From positions 1-37,654 of the forward strand of contig CAYJPA010000059.1 in the NCBI GenBank assembly GCA_964371945.1: DNA of 37,654 nt, given 5' to 3'. The translations under genes and the position numbers were made by a program. This document shows, piece after piece, positions 16,382-23,859 of this stretch. The stretch is from CAYJPA01 sp964371945 (GTDB taxonomy: Bacteria > Chloroflexota > Chloroflexia > Thermomicrobiales > UBA6265). Every line of letters starts with the position of its first letter. The first letter of the stretch is position 1. Under the pieces are notes generated by a model, which worked only from the letters and a program-made list of their open reading frames with translations, was not told the DNA's origin and made no database searches.

Positions 16382-17495
16382 TTACGATGCCGCGACTTCG
16401 GTTTGTCCCATCTCCATCCGGATGTAGGCATCGATGAATGGATCGAGATTGCCGTTCAACACCGACTGGATGTCTCCGACAGAGACATCGGTGCGGTGAT
16501 CGGTCACCATCGTATACGGATGCAGCACGTACGACCGAATGCGATGCCCGAACCCAGCATTGACGTGGTCACCCTTGAGTTTCGACCGCTCGTCCGCTTC
16601 CTCACGCATCTTCCGCTCAAGCAAGCGGGCACGCAGGATTTTGAAGGCCGATTCGCGGTTCTGCAGTTGGCTCCGCTCATTCTGGCAGGTGACGACGATG
16701 CCTGACGGCGCATGGGTCAGCCGTATTGCGGACGATGTCTTGTTGACATGCTGCCCGCCGGCGCCCGACGCGCGATAGGTATCCACCCGCACATCATCCA
16801 GTTTGAGATCGATCTCTGCGTCGTTTTCGATCTCCGGCAAAACTTCCACGAGTGCGAACGCGGTGTGGCGCCGGTGGGCGGCGTCGTAGGGTGAGAGCCG
16901 GACGAGGCGGTGCGAACCGGCTTCGGCCTTCGCATAGCCGTAGGCATGGACGCCGGTGATTTCGACTGTCGCGTTCTTGATGCCCGCTTCATCGCCGTCG
17001 GTGGTATCAAGAATTTCGGCGTTGAGTCCCTTGCGGCCTGCCCATTTGACATACATCCGGACAAGCATCTCCGCCCAGTCCTGCGCGTCGACGCCGCCTT
17101 CGCCGGAGTGGACGACCAGGATCGCATTCGAGCTGTCATGGGGACCGGCGAGCGCCAGATCTAGTTCGAGATCATCGAGCGATGCGGTCAGTGTTTCCGT
17201 TTCGGTCGAGATTTCGGAGATCAGCGAGCTATCGCCCTCGGCGAGCTCCATCAGCGTCGAGAGATCGTCCGAGTGCTGTTTAATGGAACGCCAGGTTTCG
17301 ATACGGGAGCGGAGCTCTCCGATCCGGCGCGTCACAGCTTGCGCCCGCGCGAGGTCGTTCCAGAACCCATCCTGAGCGCTTTGTCGTTCCAGATCTTCTA
17401 TTTCGCGTTCGTCATTGGCGAAGTCAAAGACGCACCCCTAGCATATCAACACGCTCTCGAATGGCGTCAATCGAACGAGTCAAACCATCAGACAT
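16382..17495 (-). CDS. prfB: Peptide chain release factor 2, with programmed +1 frameshift
   Basis: RF2 ends translation at UGA and UAA. The gene is read in two frames. From ATG at 17495 (GAGG nine bases upstream) 23 codons run to an in-frame TGA (17424-17426) in the recoding site CTTTGAC (17423-17429). An AGGGG (17435-17439) just upstream is the internal SD-like stimulator. After a +1 shift the frame continues DFANDEREIEDLERQ to the stop at 16382, giving 370 aa, close to the usual 365. GGQ is at residues 246-248 in ASGAGGQHVNKTSSAIRLTH. The stop-codon recognition tripeptide, normally SPF, reads SPY at 201-203. A single-frame reading would wrongly start the protein at an internal codon near 17335. 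Confidence 0.96.
17423..17439 (-). promoter_or_regulatory. RF2 programmed frameshift site with SD-like element
   Basis: Minus strand: AGGGG, five bases, then CTT TGA C. Low RF2 leaves the TGA unread and favours slipping of the Leu-tRNA from CTT to TTT; this is the well-known RF2 autoregulation. Codons before the site (MSDGLTRSIDAIRERVDMLGVRL, given here in two parts: residues 1-12 and 13-23) and after it (DFANDERE) both fit RF2. Confidence 0.93.
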
Positions 17496-17683
17496 CAATC
17501 ACACCCTCGTGGAATCACCACGTCAATCAATCGAGACCGGCGGCTCCGCTCTCGACATCCAAGTATACGAGGAGGTGCCAGTTCGGGTTCGAAACCCGGG
17601 GAGCACTCCATCCTTTACCCGAGTTGACCGGCCTGCGATGATCTCTGCTCGATTCACCGCAACGCCGAACAGGACGAACCAAC

Positions 17684-18904
17684 TTGCTGGCCATCAGATC
17701 CACTCTCAAGAATCGGGCATTGATTGCGTTGATGATGGGGCACTTCGTCAACGACATGTTTGGGTCGGTGCTTCCGATCCTCTATCCGATCGTGAAGACA
17801 AAATTCGGCATCAGTAACGCGGATGTCGGATTCTTGACGCTTGCCTACACCTCAACCGGCTCGCTCTTTCAACCGGTTTTCGGCCACTTGACCGACCGGT
17901 GGCTAAACCGTTGGCTCGCCCCGATGATCCTAGGCTGGAGCGCGGTTTGGGTGAGCTGTTATGGCCTGGCTAATTCCTACTGGGCGCTCTTTGCGTTGGC
18001 TGCGCTGGCCGGGCTCGGGTCGGGAGCCTACCACCCACTCGGTGCATCGGGCGCGTCGCGAGTAAGTGACCCTCGGGTGCGGAACATCTCGTTGTCGCTC
18101 TACACGGTTGGCGGCACATCCGGCTACGCGTTGGGACCGGTGATCTCGGTTGCAATCTTCGGTTGGTACGGCGCCCGGGGAACCGCGCTCTTTCTGATTC
18201 CGGGCATCATCGGCGTTTCGCTGTTGGCGTCGCAAATGGGCCAGGTCATGCGATTCAGCGCAAGGCGCGCGGCATCGCATGCGCTCGAAACAAAACGCGC
18301 CATACCGTATCGATCGCTGGCATGCATTATCGGCGTCGTCATGTTGCGCTCCTGGAGCTTTCTTGGGCTTGTACAGTTTGTTCCGGTTTGGTACGACGAT
18401 CTGGGCTTCGGACGGAGAACGTACGGGCCGCTGACCACGACCATGATTTTGGCTGGGGTGATCGGAACGCTGGTCGGCGGCGCGTTGGCCGATCGAATTG
18501 GTGGAAAAAGGGTCATCATCGTCTCGCAACTGCTGTGTGTCCCGGCGATTCTTGGTTTCGTTCAGTTTCCGGGTCTGGCTGCTTTCGCCTTCGGAGCAGT
18601 CTTCGGGTTTCTGTCGGATTCGAGTCTTTCGATGACGTTATCGGCCGCTCAACGCTTGCTTCCAGGCCGTACTGGAATCGCATCCGGTGTCATTCTTGGG
18701 CTCGGTTTCATCACCGGCGGCATCGGCGTTCCAATCACCGGAGCGATCGCCGACCGCGCGGGGATCGATGCCGCGCTGATGATGTTGCCGCTCTTGTGCG
18801 TGGTCGCGGCGGTTTTGGCATGGCGAACCGATGGAGCGCTCTATCACGTTGAAGCGAGAACTGACGCAGCGAACGCGGAGGAACTGGCGGTGCCGGTAAC
18901 ATGA
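17684..18904 (+). CDS. MFS transporter, fosmidomycin-resistance (FSR)-like
   Basis: 406 aa, 12 hydrophobic segments. The opening LIALMMGHFVNDMFGSVLPILYP is the FSR family mark (GHFxxDxxxxxxP). GHLTDRW and GALADRIGGKRVI are the two MFS loop-2/3-type motifs. FSR-like proteins are exporters, some of which give resistance to fosmidomycin; the natural substrate here is unknown. The start is TTG at 17684, with AGGA nine bases upstream. It overlaps the next gene by 4 bases. Confidence 0.88.
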   Translation: MLAIRSTLKNRALIALMMGHFVNDMFGSVLPILYPIVKTKFGISNADVGFLTLAYTSTGSLFQPVFGHLTDRWLNRWLAPMILGWSAVWVSCYGLANSYWALFALAALAGLGSGAYHPLGASGASRVSDPRVRNISLSLYTVGGTSGYALGPVISVAIFGWYGARGTALFLIPGIIGVSLLASQMGQVMRFSARRAASHALETKRAIPYRSLACIIGVVMLRSWSFLGLVQFVPVWYDDLGFGRRTYGPLTTTMILAGVIGTLVGGALADRIGGKRVIIVSQLLCVPAILGFVQFPGLAAFAFGAVFGFLSDSSLSMTLSAAQRLLPGRTGIASGVILGLGFITGGIGVPITGAIADRAGIDAALMMLPLLCVVAAVLAWRTDGALYHVEARTDAANAEELAVPVT

Positions 18905-19218
18905 TGTTCGGGCGAGTCGAGGCGATTGCGGTTCCTGGCGAATCCGCCGGTCGGATCCGCATCACCGTCTATCTGGAAACAGGGCAAACGATCCGTTCTA
19001 TTCGGGACGAGCAGGTTCCTTCACTACGCCCCGTTCTTGATTCAAATGATCTCGCCTGGCACGCCGACCAATACGCCCAGGAGACGATCGGCACGGACCT
19101 CGCCTTAGAAGGATGGGAGGTTATCGGGGGAGGGGATATCCCACGGGTGATCGACGGCGCTGTGGCCAGATCCGCGGCCTACGCGGTTCGACGACTGTCG
19201 ATACCGGAGGGTTCATGA
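18901..19218 (+). CDS. Small protein of unknown function
   Basis: 105 aa, not recognised. It looks soluble, with a beta-rich first half (RVEAIAVPGESAGRIRITVYLETGQTIRSIRDEQVP) and a helical second half. It begins within the stop of the FSR-like transporter (ATGA) and its own stop overlaps the next start, so it belongs to a three-gene operon. Confidence 0.65.
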   Translation: MMFGRVEAIAVPGESAGRIRITVYLETGQTIRSIRDEQVPSLRPVLDSNDLAWHADQYAQETIGTDLALEGWEVIGGGDIPRVIDGAVARSAAYAVRRLSIPEGS

Positions 19219-19898
19219 CCTCCCGCGCCTCGCGGTGGACGCTTGGAATCGGTCTCCTGGTGCAGGTGGTCTTGGTGGCAATCCTGCTCCCAACATCCAT
19301 CGATGGCTCGGATGAGACCACGATCTCATCGCCCGGGATCGACGTGCCGGAACGCTCCAAACCATTGACCGCCGAGAGTGGCGAAACGATCGCTCAGTGG
19401 TACGCGGATCGGTGGTCGTCCACGGCCAAACTCATTGCGGTCGCGATGAGATTGGATTGGCCCGTGGATTCGAATGCGTTAGCCGCCGGAGAGCTCTCGA
19501 GCACGGGATGGTTGATCTACACCTTCACTGACGGCCATCGGACGCTGAGCATCTACCTTGACCGCGCAACGGGTTTCTTCTTGGCGGACGCGGAGAGTGC
19601 TCTTGGAGCAGGAGGCTGGCCCGTGCTCGATCTCACGACATATCCCAGAAGTTCAACAATCGCCGCGGCCGCGGCCGACATCACCAACGGCCACGGGTAT
19701 CGATCGGCCTGCCCCGACTCGAGAACCACGGCATTTGTGACCGCTACCCATCTCCTCTCCCGCGATGGGACAGAGATTCCTACCTGGACCGTCACCTACG
19801 GCGATTCGAGGTACGCAGGCACCTATGATGTGCTACTGCAAATGAATGCATTGACTGGGGAAGTAATCAAGAACGAGGCACGGGAACGCCCGTGTTGA
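19215..19898 (+). CDS. Membrane-anchored secreted protein of unknown function
   Basis: 227 aa. One N-terminal hydrophobic helix (LGIGLLVQVVLVAILLP) acts as signal anchor or signal peptide; the rest is outside. The C-terminus (YDVLLQMNALTGEVIKNEA) has the closing pattern of PepSY-like domains, and an earlier IYLDRATGFFLAD looks like a second such end, so two repeated units are possible. This resembles the lipoprotein at 1485-2207 in length and plan. The ATG overlaps the previous stop and has GGAGG at 19206-19210, four bases upstream. Confidence 0.65.
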   Translation: MTSRASRWTLGIGLLVQVVLVAILLPTSIDGSDETTISSPGIDVPERSKPLTAESGETIAQWYADRWSSTAKLIAVAMRLDWPVDSNALAAGELSSTGWLIYTFTDGHRTLSIYLDRATGFFLADAESALGAGGWPVLDLTTYPRSSTIAAAAADITNGHGYRSACPDSRTTAFVTATHLLSRDGTEIPTWTVTYGDSRYAGTYDVLLQMNALTGEVIKNEARERPC

Positions 19899-19921
19899 TC
19901 AATTGCGGCTTTGACAGGACG

Positions 19922-20000
19922 GTCGGACACATAGGTCTGACGCTACGGGATTCATATGACGTGCATTGGATTTGTGTAGCGGCGGACCTACGTGTCCGCC
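19922..20000. repeat. Inverted pair of palindromic elements (REP-like doublet)
   Basis: The first element, 19922-19941, is a hairpin with a 7-bp stem (GTCGGAC/GTCTGAC) and loop ACATAG. The second, 19981-20000, read on the minus strand, is the same hairpin (GGCGGAC/GTCCGCC, loop ACGTAG). The flank GCTAC is also shared, making two 25-base arms in opposite orientation. They lie in the convergent gap between a secreted-protein gene and parB. The second hairpin is followed by TTTG and may help end transcription. Confidence 0.7.
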
Positions 20001-20045
20001 TTTGCTGAACCAAACGATGTGACATTTGCTACGACCAGACCTGCG

Positions 20046-20960
20046 CTAAAAATCCTGTTCGCCGGCGAGCCGCTCGTAAATGTTCCGCAGTTGCTCATCC
20101 GAAAAAAACTGGATCGTGATCGATCCGCTACCGTGGGCGTCGCGCCGCACTACGACCTTGGTCGCCAGCGATTTCTGAAGCTGCTCCTGAAGATGCTCGT
20201 CCTCGCCGCGATGAACAACCGTCGATTCCCGCTTAACCTCGCCCGCTACCCAGCGGCGCACCGCGTCTTCAGTTTGGCGGACGTTCCATGTGCGGTCGAT
20301 GACCAGCTTTAGCATCGCCACTTGATCCACCCCGGTCGGCAGACCCAATAGTGCCCTCGCATGTCCTTCGCTGATTTGACCCGATTCAAGCGCCAGATGG
20401 ACCTCTTCAGGCGCGGCCAGCAGCCGCAGCGTGTTTGTAACGCTGACCCGCGAGCGTCCGACACGCTCCGCCACGCTCGCCTGCGTGAGGCCGAATTCGT
20501 CGATCAGTTGGCGGTAAGCTGTGGCTTCTTCGAGGGGGGAGAGATCGGCACGGACTACGTTTTCGACCAGCGCGAGCTCGAGCATCGACTGTGTCGCTGC
20601 CTCCTTGATCACGACGGGCACATCGGTCAACCCAGCCAGTCGCGCCGCTCGCCATCGTCGCTCGCCTGCGATCAAGGTATAGAGGCGACCGTCTTCTGCG
20701 ATGGTGACAATCAAGGGCTGAATCACGCCGTGGGTGCGAATCGACTGCGCGAGGATCTCGAGCTTGGCCTGATCCAACGTCGTCCGGGGCTGAAACGGGT
20801 TGGGGGAGATCGCATCGATCGGCACATCGAACGTCGCCGTGCGTGCCTGATCCGATCCGCCGATCGTCGGAATCAGCGCATCCAACCCTCTGCCCAAACC
20901 GCCGCGGCGAGGCGACGCCGGACGGTGTTGAAGTTCGTCTCCTTTGGGCTCCACGGTCAC
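20046..20960 (-). CDS. parB: ParB/Spo0J-family partition protein
   Basis: A 304-aa DNA-binding CTPase of chromosome segregation. The N-terminal GGLGRGLDALIP is the ParA-contact type start; NPFQPR and GERRWRAARLAGL are the ParB boxes I and II. The helix-turn-helix is EFGLTQASVAERVGRSRVSVTNTLRLL, and the C-terminal part is a dimer domain. The GTG start has GGAG six bases upstream. ParA is not adjacent: the neighbour upstream is a divergent CPBP gene. No consensus parS (TGTTTCACGTGAAACA) was seen in the window. Confidence 0.93.
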   Translation of the reverse strand: MTVEPKGDELQHRPASPRRGGLGRGLDALIPTIGGSDQARTATFDVPIDAISPNPFQPRTTLDQAKLEILAQSIRTHGVIQPLIVTIAEDGRLYTLIAGERRWRAARLAGLTDVPVVIKEAATQSMLELALVENVVRADLSPLEEATAYRQLIDEFGLTQASVAERVGRSRVSVTNTLRLLAAPEEVHLALESGQISEGHARALLGLPTGVDQVAMLKLVIDRTWNVRQTEDAVRRWVAGEVKRESTVVHRGEDEHLQEQLQKSLATKVVVRRDAHGSGSITIQFFSDEQLRNIYERLAGEQDF

Positions 20961-21182
20961 AACTCACTCCGATATTTGGCGCGGCTCGTTTTTTTTTGAG
21001 ATTCGCTTCGCTCATAGAGTCTAGCACCGACCTCGCGCGCATCAGGCGACGTTGCCGAGTTTGCCGCTCGATCGATCGAGCAACCGGTGACCGCGCCGTA
21101 TACTTTGCGCGCCGCCGTCCTGGCGGCAACGTTTTGCACGGCGCACGCCATTTGCCGCGTCGACGACGGGAGCGAGAGGCGC

Positions 21183-22157
21183 TTGATCTTTTTTCTCATC
21201 GCGTTAGCCGCGGCGCTTGCCGTTGCCTATGGGTTGGTCTACTGGGCGTACCGCGCTGAAACCGATCGCTCCGCGCGAGTCGGACTTTACATTATATATG
21301 GTTCTGTGGGAATACTACTGACCATTGCAGGGCTCGCGCTGACAATCTACGGCAAGGACAACGGTACGGCGCTTCTCCTGGGAGGGATTGGATTCACAGC
21401 TCCACTAGTCAAATCGTTCCGCACTTTGGTCAGTCGGCACACGCAGATCGATCCGAAGTCTCCGCTTCATATGTCTGGAATGAGCATTTTCTTTGGTGTT
21501 TTAGGTTTTCTTGTTGCCACGTTGTTGCCTTCAAGTGAAGCTCATCACGTCGCAACGTATTGCCCTCCAGTGTGCACGGATGGCCCAACACCGCAAATCG
21601 AAGCGACCGAGTCAGTGGGAGACGTACAACTCGTTGCTCAATTACTTGCATGGGTCGGGTTATCGTATGTAATCGTTGGTACGAGGCTGAGACGAACGTT
21701 TACTGAGGCCAATGCACGCCTTGGACTGAGCTGGCCGACGCCGCGGGTGATCGCCATCGCGGTTGGATTCCTTTTCATCGCGATGATCGTCAATGGCCTC
21801 GGCGGCGCGTTGACCGCGATCTTTCAACCTGAGACGAACGATGCGATTCAGAACAGTCTCGAAGAGCTCACGGGAGAATTGCAAAACCCGTTGGGCGCAG
21901 TCCTGATTGGAGTTTCGGCCGGAGTGGGCGAGGAGCTCTTCTTCCGGGGAGCGCTGCAGCCGCGATTCGGAATCGTATTGACCGCGTTCTGTTTCGCTCT
22001 TCTACACACGAATTACGGACTCTCGTTCGTGACGCTCGGCGTGTTCGGCATGGGGTTTGTGTTCGGTATCCAGCGCAAGCGATACGGCACCGTCTCCCCT
22101 ATGATCACCCACGGTCTCGTCAATCTGATCGCGGTGCTGGTCCAGACCTACGCATAA
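21183..22157 (+). CDS. CPBP family intramembrane metalloprotease homologue
   Basis: About 324 aa with eight or so membrane segments. The catalytic motifs are GVGEELFFRGALQPRFG (EExxxR) and FALLHTNYG, with a later conserved His/Asn in ITHGLVNLI. This is the Abi/CAAX-protease-like family; bacterial members act in peptide processing or bacteriocin immunity, mostly untested. The start is uncertain. TTG at 21183, directly before the first membrane helix and after GGGAG/GAGAGG, is preferred. The open frame extends to a GTG at 21087, but that adds an Arg/Ala-rich stretch unlike the family. It is divergent from parB. Confidence 0.82.
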   Translation: MIFFLIALAAALAVAYGLVYWAYRAETDRSARVGLYIIYGSVGILLTIAGLALTIYGKDNGTALLLGGIGFTAPLVKSFRTLVSRHTQIDPKSPLHMSGMSIFFGVLGFLVATLLPSSEAHHVATYCPPVCTDGPTPQIEATESVGDVQLVAQLLAWVGLSYVIVGTRLRRTFTEANARLGLSWPTPRVIAIAVGFLFIAMIVNGLGGALTAIFQPETNDAIQNSLEELTGELQNPLGAVLIGVSAGVGEELFFRGALQPRFGIVLTAFCFALLHTNYGLSFVTLGVFGMGFVFGIQRKRYGTVSPMITHGLVNLIAVLVQTYA

Positions 22158-22226
22158 AATCTCAAATAGCGACACCTGCAGGGTAATCTTCGAAACCGGC
22201 GCGAGCTCGATGGTGAGGCAGAAACA

Positions 22227-23849
22227 GTGAAGCTGGTCGAGATCAGAGAATTGGACGGTCCAAACATTTTTCTCTTGGCGCCGGCAATCAAAGTCGAGCT
22301 CGCCGTGGATTCCGATCAAGACCTCTACTTGGCTTCGAACCGGCTCGGGGCCTCGATTGCCGCACAAAACCAGGCAAACGCCTCAGACCCGCTCGCCTGT
22401 TTCTGCCTCGCCGTTGAAGCCTGGATCCAGTCGTTGTTCGAATCTTTACAGCTCACTGGTCCTACAGTGATTGTCAGGCGCTTGGACACCCCTGGTCGTG
22501 TCGCTCTCTCGTTTGGTTGGGAGCACCGCCGATTCGCGCGGCAGGTGGCGGAATCTCTAGCAGAGATCGCGGTCGGATCAGGCGATGCCATTCCGATGGA
22601 GCGATTCCAGGAGCTCCTCACCAATCGAGACGCCGACGACAGCCCCGAGTGGGTGCGAGACACCGAACGAACTATGCCGGCGGTCGGAATCACCGGCACG
22701 AACGGCAAAACCACGACCACGAGATTGCTCGCCCACATGCTGATGGCGACAGGGAAGCCCGTCGGCTGGTCTTCCTCCTCAGGCGTCTATATCGACGGCT
22801 CCGAGGTGTTGACAGGTGACTATTCAGGTCCCTCGGGAGCGCGGCGGGTGTTGCTCGATCCCGGCGTCGACATTGCGGTGCTCGAGACCGCACGCGGCGG
22901 TATTTTGCTACGCGGAATCGCCTATGAGAGCAACGATGTCAGCGTCTTCACCAATGTCAGCGCCGACCACCTCGACCTTCAGGGAATCACGACCGTCGAG
23001 GGTCTGGCAGAGGTGAAGGCGGTTGTCGTTAGAATGACCTCGCCGGCCGGGACGGCGGTGTTGAATGCCGACGATCCGTTGGTGGTCTCATCGACCGCCG
23101 ATGCTGCCGCAACGAGAATCTATTTCAGTCGCGATCAAGACAATCCAACCGTTCGTGAGCATCTAGCTCAAGGCGGAAAAGCACTTGTTGCGGGGCAAGA
23201 CGCGATTGTGCTGCACGATTCAGATGACCGGAAAGAGGTCGCAAAGCTCAGCGACATCCCGATGACCTTCTCCGGCCGCGCGCGCCACATGATCGAGAAC
23301 GCGATGGCCGCGACTGGCGCCGCGATCGGTCTCGGATTGTCGATCGAGCAGATCGCTTCAGGATTGCGCACGTTCCACAACAGCCCGGAGCACAATTTGG
23401 GGCGGCTCAATGTTTTCGATCTCGGTGGCGTGACCGCGATCATGGACTTTGCCCACAACGAAGTTGGACTCGACCTGCTGATCGACTTTGCCCGTCGATT
23501 CGTCACTAATCACGGCTCCTTGACCGTGATCATCGGAACCGCCGGCGACCGTACTGCTCAGTCGTTGCGCGAAATCGGCCGGATCGCGGCCTCCCGCGCG
23601 GACCACGTGATTATCAAGCACACCCCCAAGTACCTCCGGGGACGCACAATCGAGCAAATGATCGAGCTTTACCAGGAAGGTGTTCACGAGGCGGGCAAAC
23701 CGGATGCGGCGGTGGCAGATAATGAGCTCATCGCCATGACGACTGCGCTCGATGCCGCTCAAGCCGGTGACGTGGTCGCGATCATGTGCCAGGAGCTCAT
23801 GCTCGAGGTCCATGAGCTCCTGACTGCGCGTGGAAAACCAATCAGTTAG
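22227..23849 (+). CDS. Cyanophycin-synthetase-like Mur ligase without ATP-grasp domain
   Basis: 540 aa. Residues 1-149 resemble, weakly, the N-terminal domain of CphA (start EIRELDGPNIF against YRGPNIW). From 150 on is a Mur ligase module with P-loop ITGTNGKTTTTRLLAH (157-164), VYIDGSEVLTGDYSGP, VLETARGGILLRG, TNVSADHL and the C-terminal Mur domain. These blocks are closely like those of the CphA encoded next door (for example ETARGGILRSG, TNVTADHL). The central ATP-grasp domain that adds aspartate is missing, as is the N-domain motif GHVLEHVALE. A Mur module joins an amino acid to a carboxylate using ATP, so it may modify or extend a cyanophycin-type chain. The GTG has GAGG eight bases upstream. 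It converges with cphA, four bases apart. Confidence 0.85.
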   Translation: MKLVEIRELDGPNIFLLAPAIKVELAVDSDQDLYLASNRLGASIAAQNQANASDPLACFCLAVEAWIQSLFESLQLTGPTVIVRRLDTPGRVALSFGWEHRRFARQVAESLAEIAVGSGDAIPMERFQELLTNRDADDSPEWVRDTERTMPAVGITGTNGKTTTTRLLAHMLMATGKPVGWSSSSGVYIDGSEVLTGDYSGPSGARRVLLDPGVDIAVLETARGGILLRGIAYESNDVSVFTNVSADHLDLQGITTVEGLAEVKAVVVRMTSPAGTAVLNADDPLVVSSTADAAATRIYFSRDQDNPTVREHLAQGGKALVAGQDAIVLHDSDDRKEVAKLSDIPMTFSGRARHMIENAMAATGAAIGLGLSIEQIASGLRTFHNSPEHNLGRLNVFDLGGVTAIMDFAHNEVGLDLLIDFARRFVTNHGSLTVIIGTAGDRTAQSLREIGRIAASRADHVIIKHTPKYLRGRTIEQMIELYQEGVHEAGKPDAAVADNELIAMTTALDAAQAGDVVAIMCQELMLEVHELLTARGKPIS

Positions 23850-23859
23850 GTGATCACCT
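23848..23859. other. 12-bp palindrome at the stops of the two converging ligase genes
   Basis: AGGTGATCACCT is a perfect palindrome. It holds the last two bases of the Mur ligase TAG and the whole cphA TGA. There is no T run, so it is not an ordinary terminator. Confidence 0.5.

Noticed and set aside
17461..17817. Plus-strand frame before the FSR-like transporter
   Set aside because: It covers the prfB start and leader and has no motif; the region is explained by RF2 recoding.
20900..21100. parS-like site near parB
   Set aside because: No sequence close to the 16-bp consensus palindrome was seen here or elsewhere in the window.
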